From Alteromonas sp. KUL49 (lineage in GTDB: Bacteria; Pseudomonadota; Gammaproteobacteria; Enterobacterales; Alteromonadaceae): 64,000 bases of DNA. The translations under genes were made by a program, and so were the position numbers. This document shows positions 53,335 through 62,422 of the stretch, piece after piece. The DNA is taken from assembly GCF_006538345.1 (NCBI RefSeq), contig NZ_BJKL01000004.1, forward strand, positions 310,001-374,000, given 5' to 3'. The notes beneath the pieces were generated by a model that had not been told where the DNA came from, did no database searches, and was given only the letters and a program-made list of their open reading frames with translations. The stretch's first letter is position 1; each line of letters starts with the position of its first letter.

Positions 53335-55206
53335 TTAGTTCAGCGTGTTGAAGTGAATAGCACTTGGGTACTTGTCATTGTGATAAATAGTGTGAAACGC
53401 CCTCACAAAATCCTCTTCTTTAGCTTCAAATATGTTGTCTACGTACTTTTGAGGATTTACGTCAATAAATGGGAACATAGTACTCTGAATTTGAATCTGC
53501 AACTTGTGTCCCCGTTTGAAGGTATGAAGTAAGTCATACAATTCAAATTGAACCTGTGTTGGCGTATTGGGCATAAAAGGTTTAGGTTCGCTCATGCTTT
53601 CACGAAAGCGACCGCGGATCACTCCCCAACGCACAAGTTCATGACGATTACCGTTTTGTGCGTCAACTTTATTGTCGTTGTCGTTAGTGCCAGGGAATAT
53701 ATCAACCACTTTCACTACAATATCCGCAGCACTTTGTGTGGTTGAGAACCACAAATCTAGGTCAATAGCGCCTGCGATAGTTAAGTCATCCTCAAGCACT
53801 GGTGTTTCAAACACTAGTACATCTGGACGACGAGCGGCAAAACGCTGGTCCTCAACCATATACGGACGGTCCCACCCTCGGCTTACTTTCGCTGAATGAG
53901 GCACAGGTTTGTTAGGATCACTGATGTATTCGCTCTCACCCGTATCGCCACTAACATCACTCAGTGTTTCATTGGCACGTAAATAGAGCGTTTGCGCTTG
54001 AGTGGCTTTGGGCGGCCATACATCAAACTTACGCCAGCGATTTGCGCCAGTCTCAAACATAGTAGCAGTAGCTACATTGGCGTCGCCCTTACCTTTCAAA
54101 TGGTCGTTAAAGAAAGGGAGTAACACCTGTTTTTGGAACCACTCACTGGTATCAAAGCCAAAGTCGGCTTCGCCAAGGCTCCTGCCGCCATTCGTGCTGT
54201 TCCACTGACCGTGGTACCAAGGCCCCATGACAATTTTGACGTTGTCTTTAGTGCTGTTATGCGACATTGACTGATACGTGTATAACGGACCGTATAGGTC
54301 TTCTGTGTCGTACCACCCTCCAACAACTAAGGTTTCGGGCTTAGTGTCACCTAAGTGTTGAAGTACATCTCTGGCTTTCCAGTAATCGTCATAATTGGGA
54401 TGTTCAGTCAGTTCGTTCCAAAATGGACGCTCGCCGTGAAAGTAATTTTTATTGACGTTTGAGAGTGGTCCTAGGTTTTCAAAGAACTGATAGCCATCTG
54501 GGGTAGTACCGTCCATACCTTTCGGCCAAGCGGCATGCGTACCGTCGCGCTTTTTATCGAAGGTATCAAAGAAAATAAATGCCATTGGCGTAACAAAGGC
54601 GCCATTACGATGAAAGTCGTCGAAGAACCAGTCAGCAATTGGTGCTTGTGGCGAGATAGCTTTCAACGCTGGATGGCTATTGATTGAGCCAACAGAGGTG
54701 TAGTACCCGGGGTAAGATGTTCCCCACATTCCTACCTTGCCATTGTTATTTGCGATGTTTTTCACTAGCCAATCAATAGTGTCATAGGTGTCAGTGGCGT
54801 CATCGGTGGCACTCTCACCACGCTGATAGGCATCTTGTGGACGCATATTGACAAACTCACCTTCGGACATGAATTTGCCTCGCACGTCTTGAAACACAAA
54901 AATGAATCCCTCTTTCTCAAACGCCTCACTCGGTCCAAGGGATGTTTTGTATTTACTCACACCGTATGGAGCAACACGATAAGGGGTGCGCTTCATCATC
55001 ATGGGATAGGTTTTACTGTCGTCGTTTGGTACATAAACAGACGTGAATAGTTTAACGCCATCGCGCATGGGAATTTGGTATTCAAACTTGGTGTAGTTGG
55101 CGCGAATGTACTCCGCCCGTGGGTCAGTATTAGCCTCTTGAGCGCTAAGTGTTGTGCTAAAAAGCACAATACAAAGCAGCCATAAACGAGAAGTGAAAGC
55201 TCGCAT
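53335..55206 (-). CDS. CocE/NonD-family hydrolase (X-Pro dipeptidyl-peptidase S15 type)
   Basis: Secreted or periplasmic alpha/beta-hydrolase of 623 residues from ATG 55206 (AGGA upstream). A signal peptide (FTSRLWLLCIVLFSTTLSA) is followed by the S15 domain: YQIPMRDGVKLFTSVYVP, DVRGKFMSEGEF, and the nucleophile elbow MWGTSYPGYY. The catalytic Asp lies probably in VGGWYDTEDLYG and the His in MGPWYHGQW. The C-terminal jelly-roll domain starts about residue 390 and ends HKLQIQIQSTMFPF. The family includes cocaine esterase, glutaryl-7-ACA acylase and dipeptidases, so the substrate may be an ester or amide. Its neighbours (TonB receptor, esterase, 3-hydroxybutyrate dehydrogenase) favour an ester. 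Confidence 0.9.
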   Translation of the reverse strand: MRAFTSRLWLLCIVLFSTTLSAQEANTDPRAEYIRANYTKFEYQIPMRDGVKLFTSVYVPNDDSKTYPMMMKRTPYRVAPYGVSKYKTSLGPSEAFEKEGFIFVFQDVRGKFMSEGEFVNMRPQDAYQRGESATDDATDTYDTIDWLVKNIANNNGKVGMWGTSYPGYYTSVGSINSHPALKAISPQAPIADWFFDDFHRNGAFVTPMAFIFFDTFDKKRDGTHAAWPKGMDGTTPDGYQFFENLGPLSNVNKNYFHGERPFWNELTEHPNYDDYWKARDVLQHLGDTKPETLVVGGWYDTEDLYGPLYTYQSMSHNSTKDNVKIVMGPWYHGQWNSTNGGRSLGEADFGFDTSEWFQKQVLLPFFNDHLKGKGDANVATATMFETGANRWRKFDVWPPKATQAQTLYLRANETLSDVSGDTGESEYISDPNKPVPHSAKVSRGWDRPYMVEDQRFAARRPDVLVFETPVLEDDLTIAGAIDLDLWFSTTQSAADIVVKVVDIFPGTNDNDNKVDAQNGNRHELVRWGVIRGRFRESMSEPKPFMPNTPTQVQFELYDLLHTFKRGHKLQIQIQSTMFPFIDVNPQKYVDNIFEAKEEDFVRAFHTIYHNDKYPSAIHFNTLN

Positions 55207-55316
55207 ATCTGTCCTTTTTGTTATTAGTTTACGATGTCTTGAATGTGATAATGTAACACTAATTGCTGTCAATAATGAGCTGGGATGGGTGAATTTATCT
55301 AAATTTGCGGTGAACG

Positions 55317-55351
55317 AAAAAAACCACGGAATGATTTATCCCGTGGTTTTT
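55317..55351 (-). terminator. Rho-independent terminator after the TonB-dependent receptor
   Basis: An 11-bp stem, AAAAACCACGG with CCGTGGTTTTT, is followed on the minus strand by T-rich sequence. It lies 29 nt past the receptor stop. Confidence 0.88.
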
Positions 55352-55379
55352 AAGAGCTAACTACCAATCAATATGTTGG

Positions 55380-57686
55380 CTAGAAGCGATAACCCACCGT
55401 TAGGTGAACAGTGCGTGGGTCGCCGTAGTAGCCGATAAGTGTGGTATCACCACCCAAACCCGGCCCAAATGAACCATCGTCACCACGGGTTACAAAGTCG
55501 TAACCACCAACTAAGTATTCTTCGTCGGTCAGGTTTTTAACATACAGCCCAGCGTACCAGTCGCCTTCTACGCTTTCCCAGCGAGCACTTAGGTTAACCA
55601 TGCCGTAAGCGTCTTGTTGAATTAAATCACTGGTTTCAAACAACAAATAGTCATCGCGGTAATAGTAGTTTGCATTGAACACAATATCACCGAAGGTGGT
55701 TTCCATCAGGTAATTCGCATTAATATTCAACGTATTTTCAGGTGTGCTTGCTAGACCGATAAGCGGTGGAATGGCGTTGTTTTCTTTAATTTCAAAATCA
55801 ATGTAGCCGTACGCCACATCAAATTGAAGATTGTCTGTTGCTACCCAGGTAAGTTCGGCCTCTAACCCTTTCGCTGCAGTTTCAGCTGCATTTCGAAGCA
55901 CTTGGTCCAGGGCTGTTGGGTCTGACAAATCACCAGACACTCCTATGTATTGGCGATCTGAATGGTCGTAGGAAAACAAGGTCACGTTAGCACGGAATGT
56001 GTCAGTAATATCGCTTTTTACACCCAACTCGTAGCTATCTACCACTTCAGGCTCAACCCCCGCTTCATTAACGGTAGCTCTTGGGTTAAACGTACCCGAT
56101 TTGAAACCTTGCGAGTAGCTAGCAAAAAACATTGTGTCATCACTTGCTTGATATTCAATGCCCACACGTGGTGTAAAGCGAGACCAACTCTGTACCGCTG
56201 GAGCGTCTAGCACACCGTCACCATCGGTATCAGTACCCAATACTTGAGGAACTAGTTGACCCGGGGGACGCACATATCCGTCAACCCAACCAGTAGATGG
56301 GTAAACATTGTCAAAAATAAGACCGTTGTTTACAAAGGCTGATTTTTCTTCATCCGTATATCGAGCACCTAAAGATAGTGACCAACTGTCATTGATGTCA
56401 TAGTTAAGTTGCGTATATGCAGCCCAGCTTTCTGAATTGTTACACCCTGTCACTTCTCGGGTTAAACCTGCAGCCCCAAGTGATGCACCAAGAACACCTA
56501 GGATGGCATCAAAGTTACCGCAGGATTCACCATCGTAGTAGTACAAGCCCGACACTAAGGAGAAACTCTCACCTAAATAGTTAGCTTGAAGCTCGTGAGT
56601 GTCGTTCTCGTCGTCATACTCTGCCGGTACATCAAAAATAACGAGTGGTGTATTGTCAAAGTCGATATTTGTAGGGGAGTAGCTTTCACGGTGTGAACCA
56701 ACGTATTTAAGTTCTAAGCTATCTGTTACATCATAACTTACCAGCCAGTTGTATCCCTCGAGCTCTACCTTGTTCCACGTTGGCATACTTGTGTATGAGT
56801 CGTACACTGAGTCAGGCACTGGCGCGTCGGTTAGAATACTGGGCAACAAACGGTAACCACCCTTCGCATTCGAGTCATCTTCGGTTTTATCCCAGCCGAA
56901 TCTCAAAAACAGGTCATCGCTTGGATGAATTTCAAGTGTTAGGCGAGCGGCCCATAAGTCTTTGTTGTAGTTCTCTCTGTCTTGGTTAGGTAATGCTGAC
57001 TCCAAAAACTCACCAAAGCCATCGCGATTTAAGTTAGCGTAACCAAAACCAAGATAAACCGTATCTTCCATTAACGGATATTGTCCAGATAGTTTAACGT
57101 CACGCTGATTGTAACTACCCACAGTGGCCTCAACGTTAAACTCAGCCTCTCCAGACATTGGTTTGGTAACATATTTTACCGCTCCACCAATGGTGTTTTT
57201 GCCGTATAGCGTGCCTTGAGGCCCCCTCAGCACTTCGATACGCTGGACATCTAGCAGATCCAGCACAGCCCCTTGCGGACGCGCTACGTACACGTCATCA
57301 ATGTAAATACCAACACCTGGCTCGTATCCCCACAATGGATCTTGCTGACCCAAACCGCGGATAAATGCGGTAAGTGTAGAGTTAGTACCACGACTGGTTT
57401 GCAGTGTGGTGTTTGGCGAAAATTGTTGAACTTCTGTAAGAACGCTAATCCCCTTTTCAGCCAACTCAACGGCACCAACCGAAGTAATGGCTACGGGAGT
57501 TTCTTGAAGTGATTCCACGGTTCTACGCGCGGTGACTTCAATGCGTTCTAATTTTCCTCTGTCGTCTTCTTCGGTGGTCTCTTGTGCGACTGCCATGGGA
57601 GTGGCAGTAAGCGCTGAGGCAACAGCGATAGCGCACAAAGAGTGAGAACCAGTGAAATAACGTCGTGCTTGTTGAGTAAATGACAT
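55380..57686 (-). CDS. TonB-dependent outer-membrane receptor
   Basis: 768 residues from ATG 57686 (AAGGACAC upstream). A signal peptide (about 1-35, ending PMAVAQ) is followed by a TonB-box-like segment ERIEVTARR. The plug domain (about 45-160) has TPVAITSV, FIRGLGQQDP, VYIDDVYVARPQG and RIEVLRGPQGTLYGKNTIGGAVKYVTK. The 22-strand barrel ends DPRTVHLTVGYRF with terminal Phe. It lacks an N-terminal STN signalling domain. The substrate is unknown; as a neighbour of an esterase, a 3-hydroxybutyrate dehydrogenase and a GntP permease, it may import polyester oligomers or a related ester. Transcribed alone, divergent from the GntP gene. Confidence 0.93.
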   Translation of the reverse strand: MSFTQQARRYFTGSHSLCAIAVASALTATPMAVAQETTEEDDRGKLERIEVTARRTVESLQETPVAITSVGAVELAEKGISVLTEVQQFSPNTTLQTSRGTNSTLTAFIRGLGQQDPLWGYEPGVGIYIDDVYVARPQGAVLDLLDVQRIEVLRGPQGTLYGKNTIGGAVKYVTKPMSGEAEFNVEATVGSYNQRDVKLSGQYPLMEDTVYLGFGYANLNRDGFGEFLESALPNQDRENYNKDLWAARLTLEIHPSDDLFLRFGWDKTEDDSNAKGGYRLLPSILTDAPVPDSVYDSYTSMPTWNKVELEGYNWLVSYDVTDSLELKYVGSHRESYSPTNIDFDNTPLVIFDVPAEYDDENDTHELQANYLGESFSLVSGLYYYDGESCGNFDAILGVLGASLGAAGLTREVTGCNNSESWAAYTQLNYDINDSWSLSLGARYTDEEKSAFVNNGLIFDNVYPSTGWVDGYVRPPGQLVPQVLGTDTDGDGVLDAPAVQSWSRFTPRVGIEYQASDDTMFFASYSQGFKSGTFNPRATVNEAGVEPEVVDSYELGVKSDITDTFRANVTLFSYDHSDRQYIGVSGDLSDPTALDQVLRNAAETAAKGLEAELTWVATDNLQFDVAYGYIDFEIKENNAIPPLIGLASTPENTLNINANYLMETTFGDIVFNANYYYRDDYLLFETSDLIQQDAYGMVNLSARWESVEGDWYAGLYVKNLTDEEYLVGGYDFVTRGDDGSFGPGLGGDTTLIGYYGDPRTVHLTVGYRF

Positions 57687-57788
57687 AATGTGTCCTTTTT
57701 CTTCTATGTGTCTAGATATCAAGTTCTAGAGCATGTCGAAATTACTGCGGTCGTTATTTACCATAGGGCACTTTTTAAACGGGGTATG

Positions 57789-57804
57789 TAGTACCATCGT
57801 ACTA
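57789..57804. promoter_or_regulatory. Palindrome in the receptor/permease divergent region (candidate operator)
   Basis: TAGTAC and GTACTA are separated by CATC, about 100 nt upstream of the TonB receptor start and 227 nt before the GntP gene. A regulator shared by both divergent units could bind here. The role is inferred from position only. Confidence 0.4.
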
Positions 57805-58030
57805 TGGGAATTTTTTTGAAATAGTTTCACACTTCTTGCAAATTAATTCTATATTTCTAAGCGCTAACTATCTGTTTTTGAATATAGATTTCTTTACACT
57901 CCTGAAGATAAGCAGGCTTATCACGTTCTGAGCGATGTCAAATCGCAAGCCTTTTATCCTCGGGTTAATCGTGAAAGCTTAACAGTTCCAGAGCTAGCTG
58001 CGGTCACAGATTTACTCAAAGGAAAACACT

Positions 58031-59326
58031 ATGTTAAGTATGATTGGATTGGCTGGAGGCTTGGCGCTTCTCATCGCACTGACGATTCGAGGGATGAATT
58101 TATTTATCGCTGCGCCACTTTGTGCCCTTGTTGTTGCGCTTACCAACAACATGACCCTGTTTTTAGGTGATACCAACTTTGTTGAAACCTACATGAGCGG
58201 ATTTACCGGGTTTATCGCTTCATGGTTTTTTATGTTTTTACTCGGTGCATTATTCGGCAAATTCATGGAAGACAGTGGTGCCGCAGACAGTGTCTCTCGA
58301 TGGATTATAGAAAAAGTGGGGTACAAACGCGCCGTACTCGCCGTAGTAGCGGCGTGTGCAATATTAACCTACGGTGGCGTGAGCGTATTTGTGGTGGCTT
58401 TTTCAGTCTACCCTATGGCCGTGAGCTTATTTAAAGACGCAAACCTTCCTCGCCGGTTTATTCCCGCCACAATGGCATTTGGCTCTATCACTTTTACTAT
58501 GACTTCGGCTGGTTCACCGGAAATCCAAAACTGGATTCCCATCAAATATTTGGGAACCTCTCCGTTTGCTGCATGGGAAGTTAGCCTTGTTGTGGCTCTT
58601 TTTATGGCGCTATTTGGCTACTGGTGGTTGGCAAAAATGATCAACAAAGCGGTAGCCAATGGCGAAGTTTTTGAAGCGAGGGATTCTGATCCGAAACTAC
58701 GAGAGAGAGACTACCCTCACCCACTTACCGGTATTTTGCCCCTTGTAGTGGTATTGGTATTATCGTTCACACTTCACGAAGAACTGGCGCAACTTGCCCT
58801 AATTGTTGCACTGGGCGGCGGAGTGCTTTGTTTGCTAGCAATTAATTTTAAACACTTTTACGATCTATCAACAGCGGTGAATGCGGGAACCACTGGCGCG
58901 CTAGTTGCCATAGGTAACACCGCTGCGGTGGTAGGTTTCGGTGCTATTGCTAAAAATACCGAAGCCTTTCAAGACACGGTCACGCTAATGACACAAATTC
59001 CCGGTAATGAGTTGATTGGCGCCGCTATCGCGGTGAGTGTTATTGCTGGGCTGACCGGTTCTGCCTCTGGCGGACAAGCCATCGCTCTACCACTCGTTGG
59101 GCCGCACTACCTTGACCAAGGAGTGGAACCTGATGAGCTACATCGTATTGTATCCATCTCGTCTGGCGCGCTAGATTCTCTACCTCATAATGGGTATGTT
59201 GTAACAACTATACGGGCCATATGCCATGAGACACATAAAGCCGCGTATTGGTCTATGGCAGCACTCACTGTGGTGGTTCCGCTCATCGGTCTCTCTATGG
59301 CCATTGCGTTATTCAGTATTTTCTAA
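58031..59326 (+). CDS. GntP-family permease, probable 3-hydroxybutyrate or organic-acid carrier
   Basis: 431 residues with about 12 hydrophobic segments in the GntP arrangement. Signature stretches are GALFGKFMEDSGAADSVSRWI, YGGVSVFVVAFSVYPMAVSLF, MTSAGSPEIQNWIP and SGALDSLPHNGYVVTTI. Members carry gluconate, 3-hydroxybutyrate or other small acids with protons. Because it begins a run ending in 3-hydroxybutyrate dehydrogenase, 3-hydroxybutyrate is the best guess. The ATG at 58031 has AAAGGAAA upstream. The preceding 160 nt form an open frame resembling coding sequence (see findings). Confidence 0.88.
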   Translation: MLSMIGLAGGLALLIALTIRGMNLFIAAPLCALVVALTNNMTLFLGDTNFVETYMSGFTGFIASWFFMFLLGALFGKFMEDSGAADSVSRWIIEKVGYKRAVLAVVAACAILTYGGVSVFVVAFSVYPMAVSLFKDANLPRRFIPATMAFGSITFTMTSAGSPEIQNWIPIKYLGTSPFAAWEVSLVVALFMALFGYWWLAKMINKAVANGEVFEARDSDPKLRERDYPHPLTGILPLVVVLVLSFTLHEELAQLALIVALGGGVLCLLAINFKHFYDLSTAVNAGTTGALVAIGNTAAVVGFGAIAKNTEAFQDTVTLMTQIPGNELIGAAIAVSVIAGLTGSASGGQAIALPLVGPHYLDQGVEPDELHRIVSISSGALDSLPHNGYVVTTIRAICHETHKAAYWSMAALTVVVPLIGLSMAIALFSIF

Positions 59327-59341
59327 CAAGGGATTGAGACA

Positions 59342-60566
59342 TTGCAGTTAGTCACTCACGTTCAAAATTATATGCTTCGGCTTGCACTGGTGTCCTTATG
59401 CTGGTTGTCGAGCATCGCTATTGCTAATGTTGAGAGCAAGGAACAGAACATACTGCCGTTGGTGGAAAAGCAGGTATTTACCCTACCTTCTTTAACCCTT
59501 CTCAATGGAGCCACTATATCCAACGTAAGTGTTGGTTGGGAGGCCTATGGTGAACTCAACGCAGATAAATCAAACGTTGTTCTTGTTACCCACTACTTTT
59601 CAGGGTCGTCCCATGCTGCTGGAAGATATACACCAGAGGGAGCATTAGGGTATTGGGATGCCCTAATTGGTCCTGGTAAAGCAATTGATACGTCCACTTA
59701 CTATGTTATCAGCGTGGATACCCTCGTTAACCTAAACGCATACAGCGATACGGTAACAACAACAGGGCCAGCTTCAGTAAATCCAGAGACAGGGACGCCT
59801 TGGGGACTCGACTTTCCCGTGGTAACAATCAGAGACTTCGTGAATGTGCAAAAAGCGGTGCTTGAAAGTCTTGGTATCTCAAAGTTACACGCTGTTGTGG
59901 GGGCATCGATGGGTTCCATGCAGGCGATAGACTGGGCAAGTGCTTATCCTGATTGGGTGCCGAGAATGATTTCAGTGATTGGTGCTGGAGAGTCCGATGC
60001 TTGGACAACCGCTGCGTTAGAACAATGGACAACGCCAATTAAAGTAGATAGCCGTTGGAAGCAAGGGAATTACTCTCAAGAAGAACAACCTATCGACGGT
60101 TTAGTCGGTTCACTCATGTTGATCACTCAACACGCATTAACACCTGCGTTTTTTAATCAACAGGGACAAGCTCTGGGTTATCAACAGTTAGAAGAAGCTC
60201 CGATGCGTGACATTCGTCAAAAACCATACTATTGTGAATTGGCTGCGCTCTAGAGCAGAAAGTCGAGCACAGCAAATGGATGCCAATCATCTGCTTTACT
60301 TGGTGAGAGCCTGCCAACTTTTTGTGGCTGGGCATAAAGGCTCGCTCAAAGAAGGATTGGCATCGGTTAAAGCAAAAACACTGTTTATTCCGGCGACCAA
60401 TGATTTGTTGTTGATGCCTTACCTCGCCCAAAATGTTCATGAGCTTTTGGTTGATGGCGAAGTTTCATCCAGTTATGCCACTTTAGAAGGTGATTTGGGA
60501 CACTTAGAAGGTGTTTTGGATATCACAGAACAAGCCAACCTTATTTCCGAATTTCTCAAACAGTAA
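59342..60566 (+). pseudogene. MetX-like alpha/beta hydrolase, frameshifted
   Basis: Exported homologue of homoserine O-acetyltransferase-type alpha/beta hydrolases. The first frame (from TTG 59342, or ATG 59372) has a signal peptide (LRLALVSLCWLSSIAIA), VLVTHYFSGSSHAAG and the nucleophile elbow VVGASMGSMQAIDW, but stops at 60253. The next frame, shifted by one base, supplies the missing end: QMDANHLLYLVRACQLF, the acid in FIPATNDLLL and the catalytic His in EGDLGHLEGV, ending at 60566. The switch lies near 60219, where AAAAA with one A removed would restore the frame (MRDIRQNHTIVNWL). Without it the catalytic Asp and His are lost. Intact length would be about 407. The signal peptide and operon suggest a hydrolase of esters in the periplasm, not methionine synthesis. 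Confidence 0.8.
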
Positions 60567-60581
60567 TACAGGAAAATACCC

Positions 60582-61595
60582 ATGAAATATTATTCGTTGT
60601 TTGCCTCGGTATGTTTGAGTGTATCTGTCGCAAGCGCTGCCGAAACGCTACCAAAACTTACACTAGACACCGATTCAATCACTTTATCGGGGCTTTCTTC
60701 TGGTGGCTACATGGCAATACAGTTCCACCTCGCTCACAGTGAGATGGTCTCTGGTGCAGGGATTCTCGCCGCAGGGCCCTATTATTGTGCTCAGGGCGAT
60801 ATCAGTACTGCACTTGCGCAGTGCGTTAATAAAACCACTGACGGATTAACGCTAGCACCGCTCAACCAAATTGCTGCTGATTATGCTAATCAAGGTAAAA
60901 TTGACCCATTAATTAATCTGAAAGATGACAAAGTATGGCTTTTTCACGGCACGCTTGACGACCGTGTTATTGAGGACGTGAGCAATTTGCTGTTCAGCCA
61001 ATACAAAGGCTGGACACAAGAAGAAAATATCGTCTATGTTAGGGACAAATCCATAAGTCACGTTTTCCCAACAGTGGCAGATGGTGGCGCCTGCGAAGTT
61101 TCAGAAAGCCCGTATATCGGTAGGTGTGATTACGATGCTGCAGGCGACATGCTCAATCATTTGATAGACGGGTTGGCGCCTCCTGATGATGCGCTAACAG
61201 GAAGCGTTTATACCATTGATCAACACAAGCTAGCAGGGTCAGATGCAACAACAATGGCTGAAGAAGGCTATGTATTTGTGCCTAAGACTTGTGAAGGTGG
61301 GACGACTTGTGAGCTTCACGTCAGTTTTCACGGCTGTAATCAATATGCTGACGCCGTGGACATGGCTTACGTGACACAAACGGGCATCAACCAGTGGGCA
61401 GATGACAACCAAATTGTTGTTTTATATCCACAAACAAAGAAATCGTTATTCATGCCACTTAATCCACAAGGTTGTTGGGATTGGTGGGGATATACATCTG
61501 AAGATTACGCCAACAAAAATGGCGACCAAATCAAAGCAGTAAATTCTATCATCAGTGCTCTAAACGCTAACTCAACAGAGGCCAACAATGATTAA
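60582..61595 (+). CDS. PHB-depolymerase-like secreted esterase
   Basis: 337 residues with a signal peptide (SLFASVCLSVSVASA). The lipase box is LSGLSSGGYMAIQFHLAHS, and VWLFHGTLDDRVIE carries the probable catalytic Asp. A late segment, SFHGCNQYADAVD with NPQGCWDWWGYTSEDYANKNGDQIKAV, is characteristic of PHB depolymerase / feruloyl-esterase-like proteins such as the periplasmic PhaZ1 of Rhodospirillum. The likely reaction is hydrolysis of poly- or oligo-3-hydroxybutyrate. The next gene, overlapping by 8 nt, oxidises 3-hydroxybutyrate, which supports this. Confidence 0.87.
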   Translation: MKYYSLFASVCLSVSVASAAETLPKLTLDTDSITLSGLSSGGYMAIQFHLAHSEMVSGAGILAAGPYYCAQGDISTALAQCVNKTTDGLTLAPLNQIAADYANQGKIDPLINLKDDKVWLFHGTLDDRVIEDVSNLLFSQYKGWTQEENIVYVRDKSISHVFPTVADGGACEVSESPYIGRCDYDAAGDMLNHLIDGLAPPDDALTGSVYTIDQHKLAGSDATTMAEEGYVFVPKTCEGGTTCELHVSFHGCNQYADAVDMAYVTQTGINQWADDNQIVVLYPQTKKSLFMPLNPQGCWDWWGYTSEDYANKNGDQIKAVNSIISALNANSTEANND

Positions 61596-62355
61596 ACGCA
61601 ATGTATTTATTACCGGTGGGGCAAGCGGAATTGGCTTTGGTATTGCCACATCACTGGCACAAAGTGGTCATCACATCATCATCGCTGATATAAATGAAGA
61701 CGCAGCACAATCAGCGGCAAGTGAATTGGTTTCACAGGGATTTAGTGCAGGCGCAGTTACCGTTGATGTTTGCGACGCAAAGAGTGTTGCAGCGCTAACT
61801 GAAACCTTAAAAGAGACACCTGTGGATGTTTTAGTCAATAATGCAGGCATTCAACACGTGAGTAAAATTGAGGAATTTCCACCCGAAAAATGGCAGCAAC
61901 TTATCAATATAATGTTGGTGGGACCTGCGCTGCTAACACAAACCTTCTTGCCATCAATGCGAGCGCGCAACTTTGGTCGAATAATCAATATAGGATCAAT
62001 TCATTCGATTGTTGCCTCACCCTACAAGTCAGCTTACGTAGCGGCGAAACACGGGCTACTCGGGCTTGCGAAAACCGTTGCCCTAGAAACTGGCGATTGT
62101 GACGTTACCATCAATACGGTTTGCCCTGCCTACGTAAAGACACCACTGGTGGAAAAACAAATCGCCGCCCAAGCTATTGAGAACAACCTGTCCGAAGAGG
62201 ATGTCATCAATAAAATCATGCTTGAACCTATGCCGAAAAAACAGTTCATCAGTTTACAAGAACTAGCTGATACAACGGCATTTCTGATGTCGGACAGTGC
62301 GCGAAACATCACTGCGCAAACTCTGGTACTTGATGGCGGATGGACCGCTAGGTAA
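61588..62355 (+). CDS. bdhA: 3-hydroxybutyrate dehydrogenase (SDR family)
   Basis: Classical short-chain dehydrogenase, 255 residues, converting D-3-hydroxybutyrate to acetoacetate with NAD+. Motifs are TGGASGIGFGIA (cofactor), NNAGIQHV, INIGSIHSIVASPYKSAYVAAKHG with the YxxxK catalytic pair, and CPAYVKTPLVEKQI. The AGIQHV and late segments match bacterial 3-hydroxybutyrate dehydrogenases closely. Its ATG overlaps the end of the esterase gene, so the two are translationally coupled. It completes a pathway GntP import, ester hydrolysis, then oxidation. Confidence 0.9.
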   Translation: MIKRNVFITGGASGIGFGIATSLAQSGHHIIIADINEDAAQSAASELVSQGFSAGAVTVDVCDAKSVAALTETLKETPVDVLVNNAGIQHVSKIEEFPPEKWQQLINIMLVGPALLTQTFLPSMRARNFGRIINIGSIHSIVASPYKSAYVAAKHGLLGLAKTVALETGDCDVTINTVCPAYVKTPLVEKQIAAQAIENNLSEEDVINKIMLEPMPKKQFISLQELADTTAFLMSDSARNITAQTLVLDGGWTAR

Positions 62356-62379
62356 ATCATTTCCATGATAAAACTTCTG

Positions 62380-62418
62380 TGCTAATGTCCGACCTACGTA
62401 CTAGGAAGGACATTAGCA
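62380..62418 (+). promoter_or_regulatory. Inverted repeat covering the nadK ribosome site
   Basis: TGCTAATGTCC (62380-62390) and GGACATTAGCA (62408-62418) pair perfectly over 11 bp with a 17-nt loop. The downstream arm includes the AGGA ribosome site and ends 5 nt before the nadK ATG. It could act as a terminator for bdhA, a translational lid on nadK, or a protein-binding site. Confidence 0.6.
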
Positions 62419-62422
62419 TTCT

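Noticed and set aside
59342-60566. Genuine methionine-pathway MetX
   Set aside because: It has a signal peptide and lies among ester/3-hydroxybutyrate genes; cytoplasmic MetX would not be exported.
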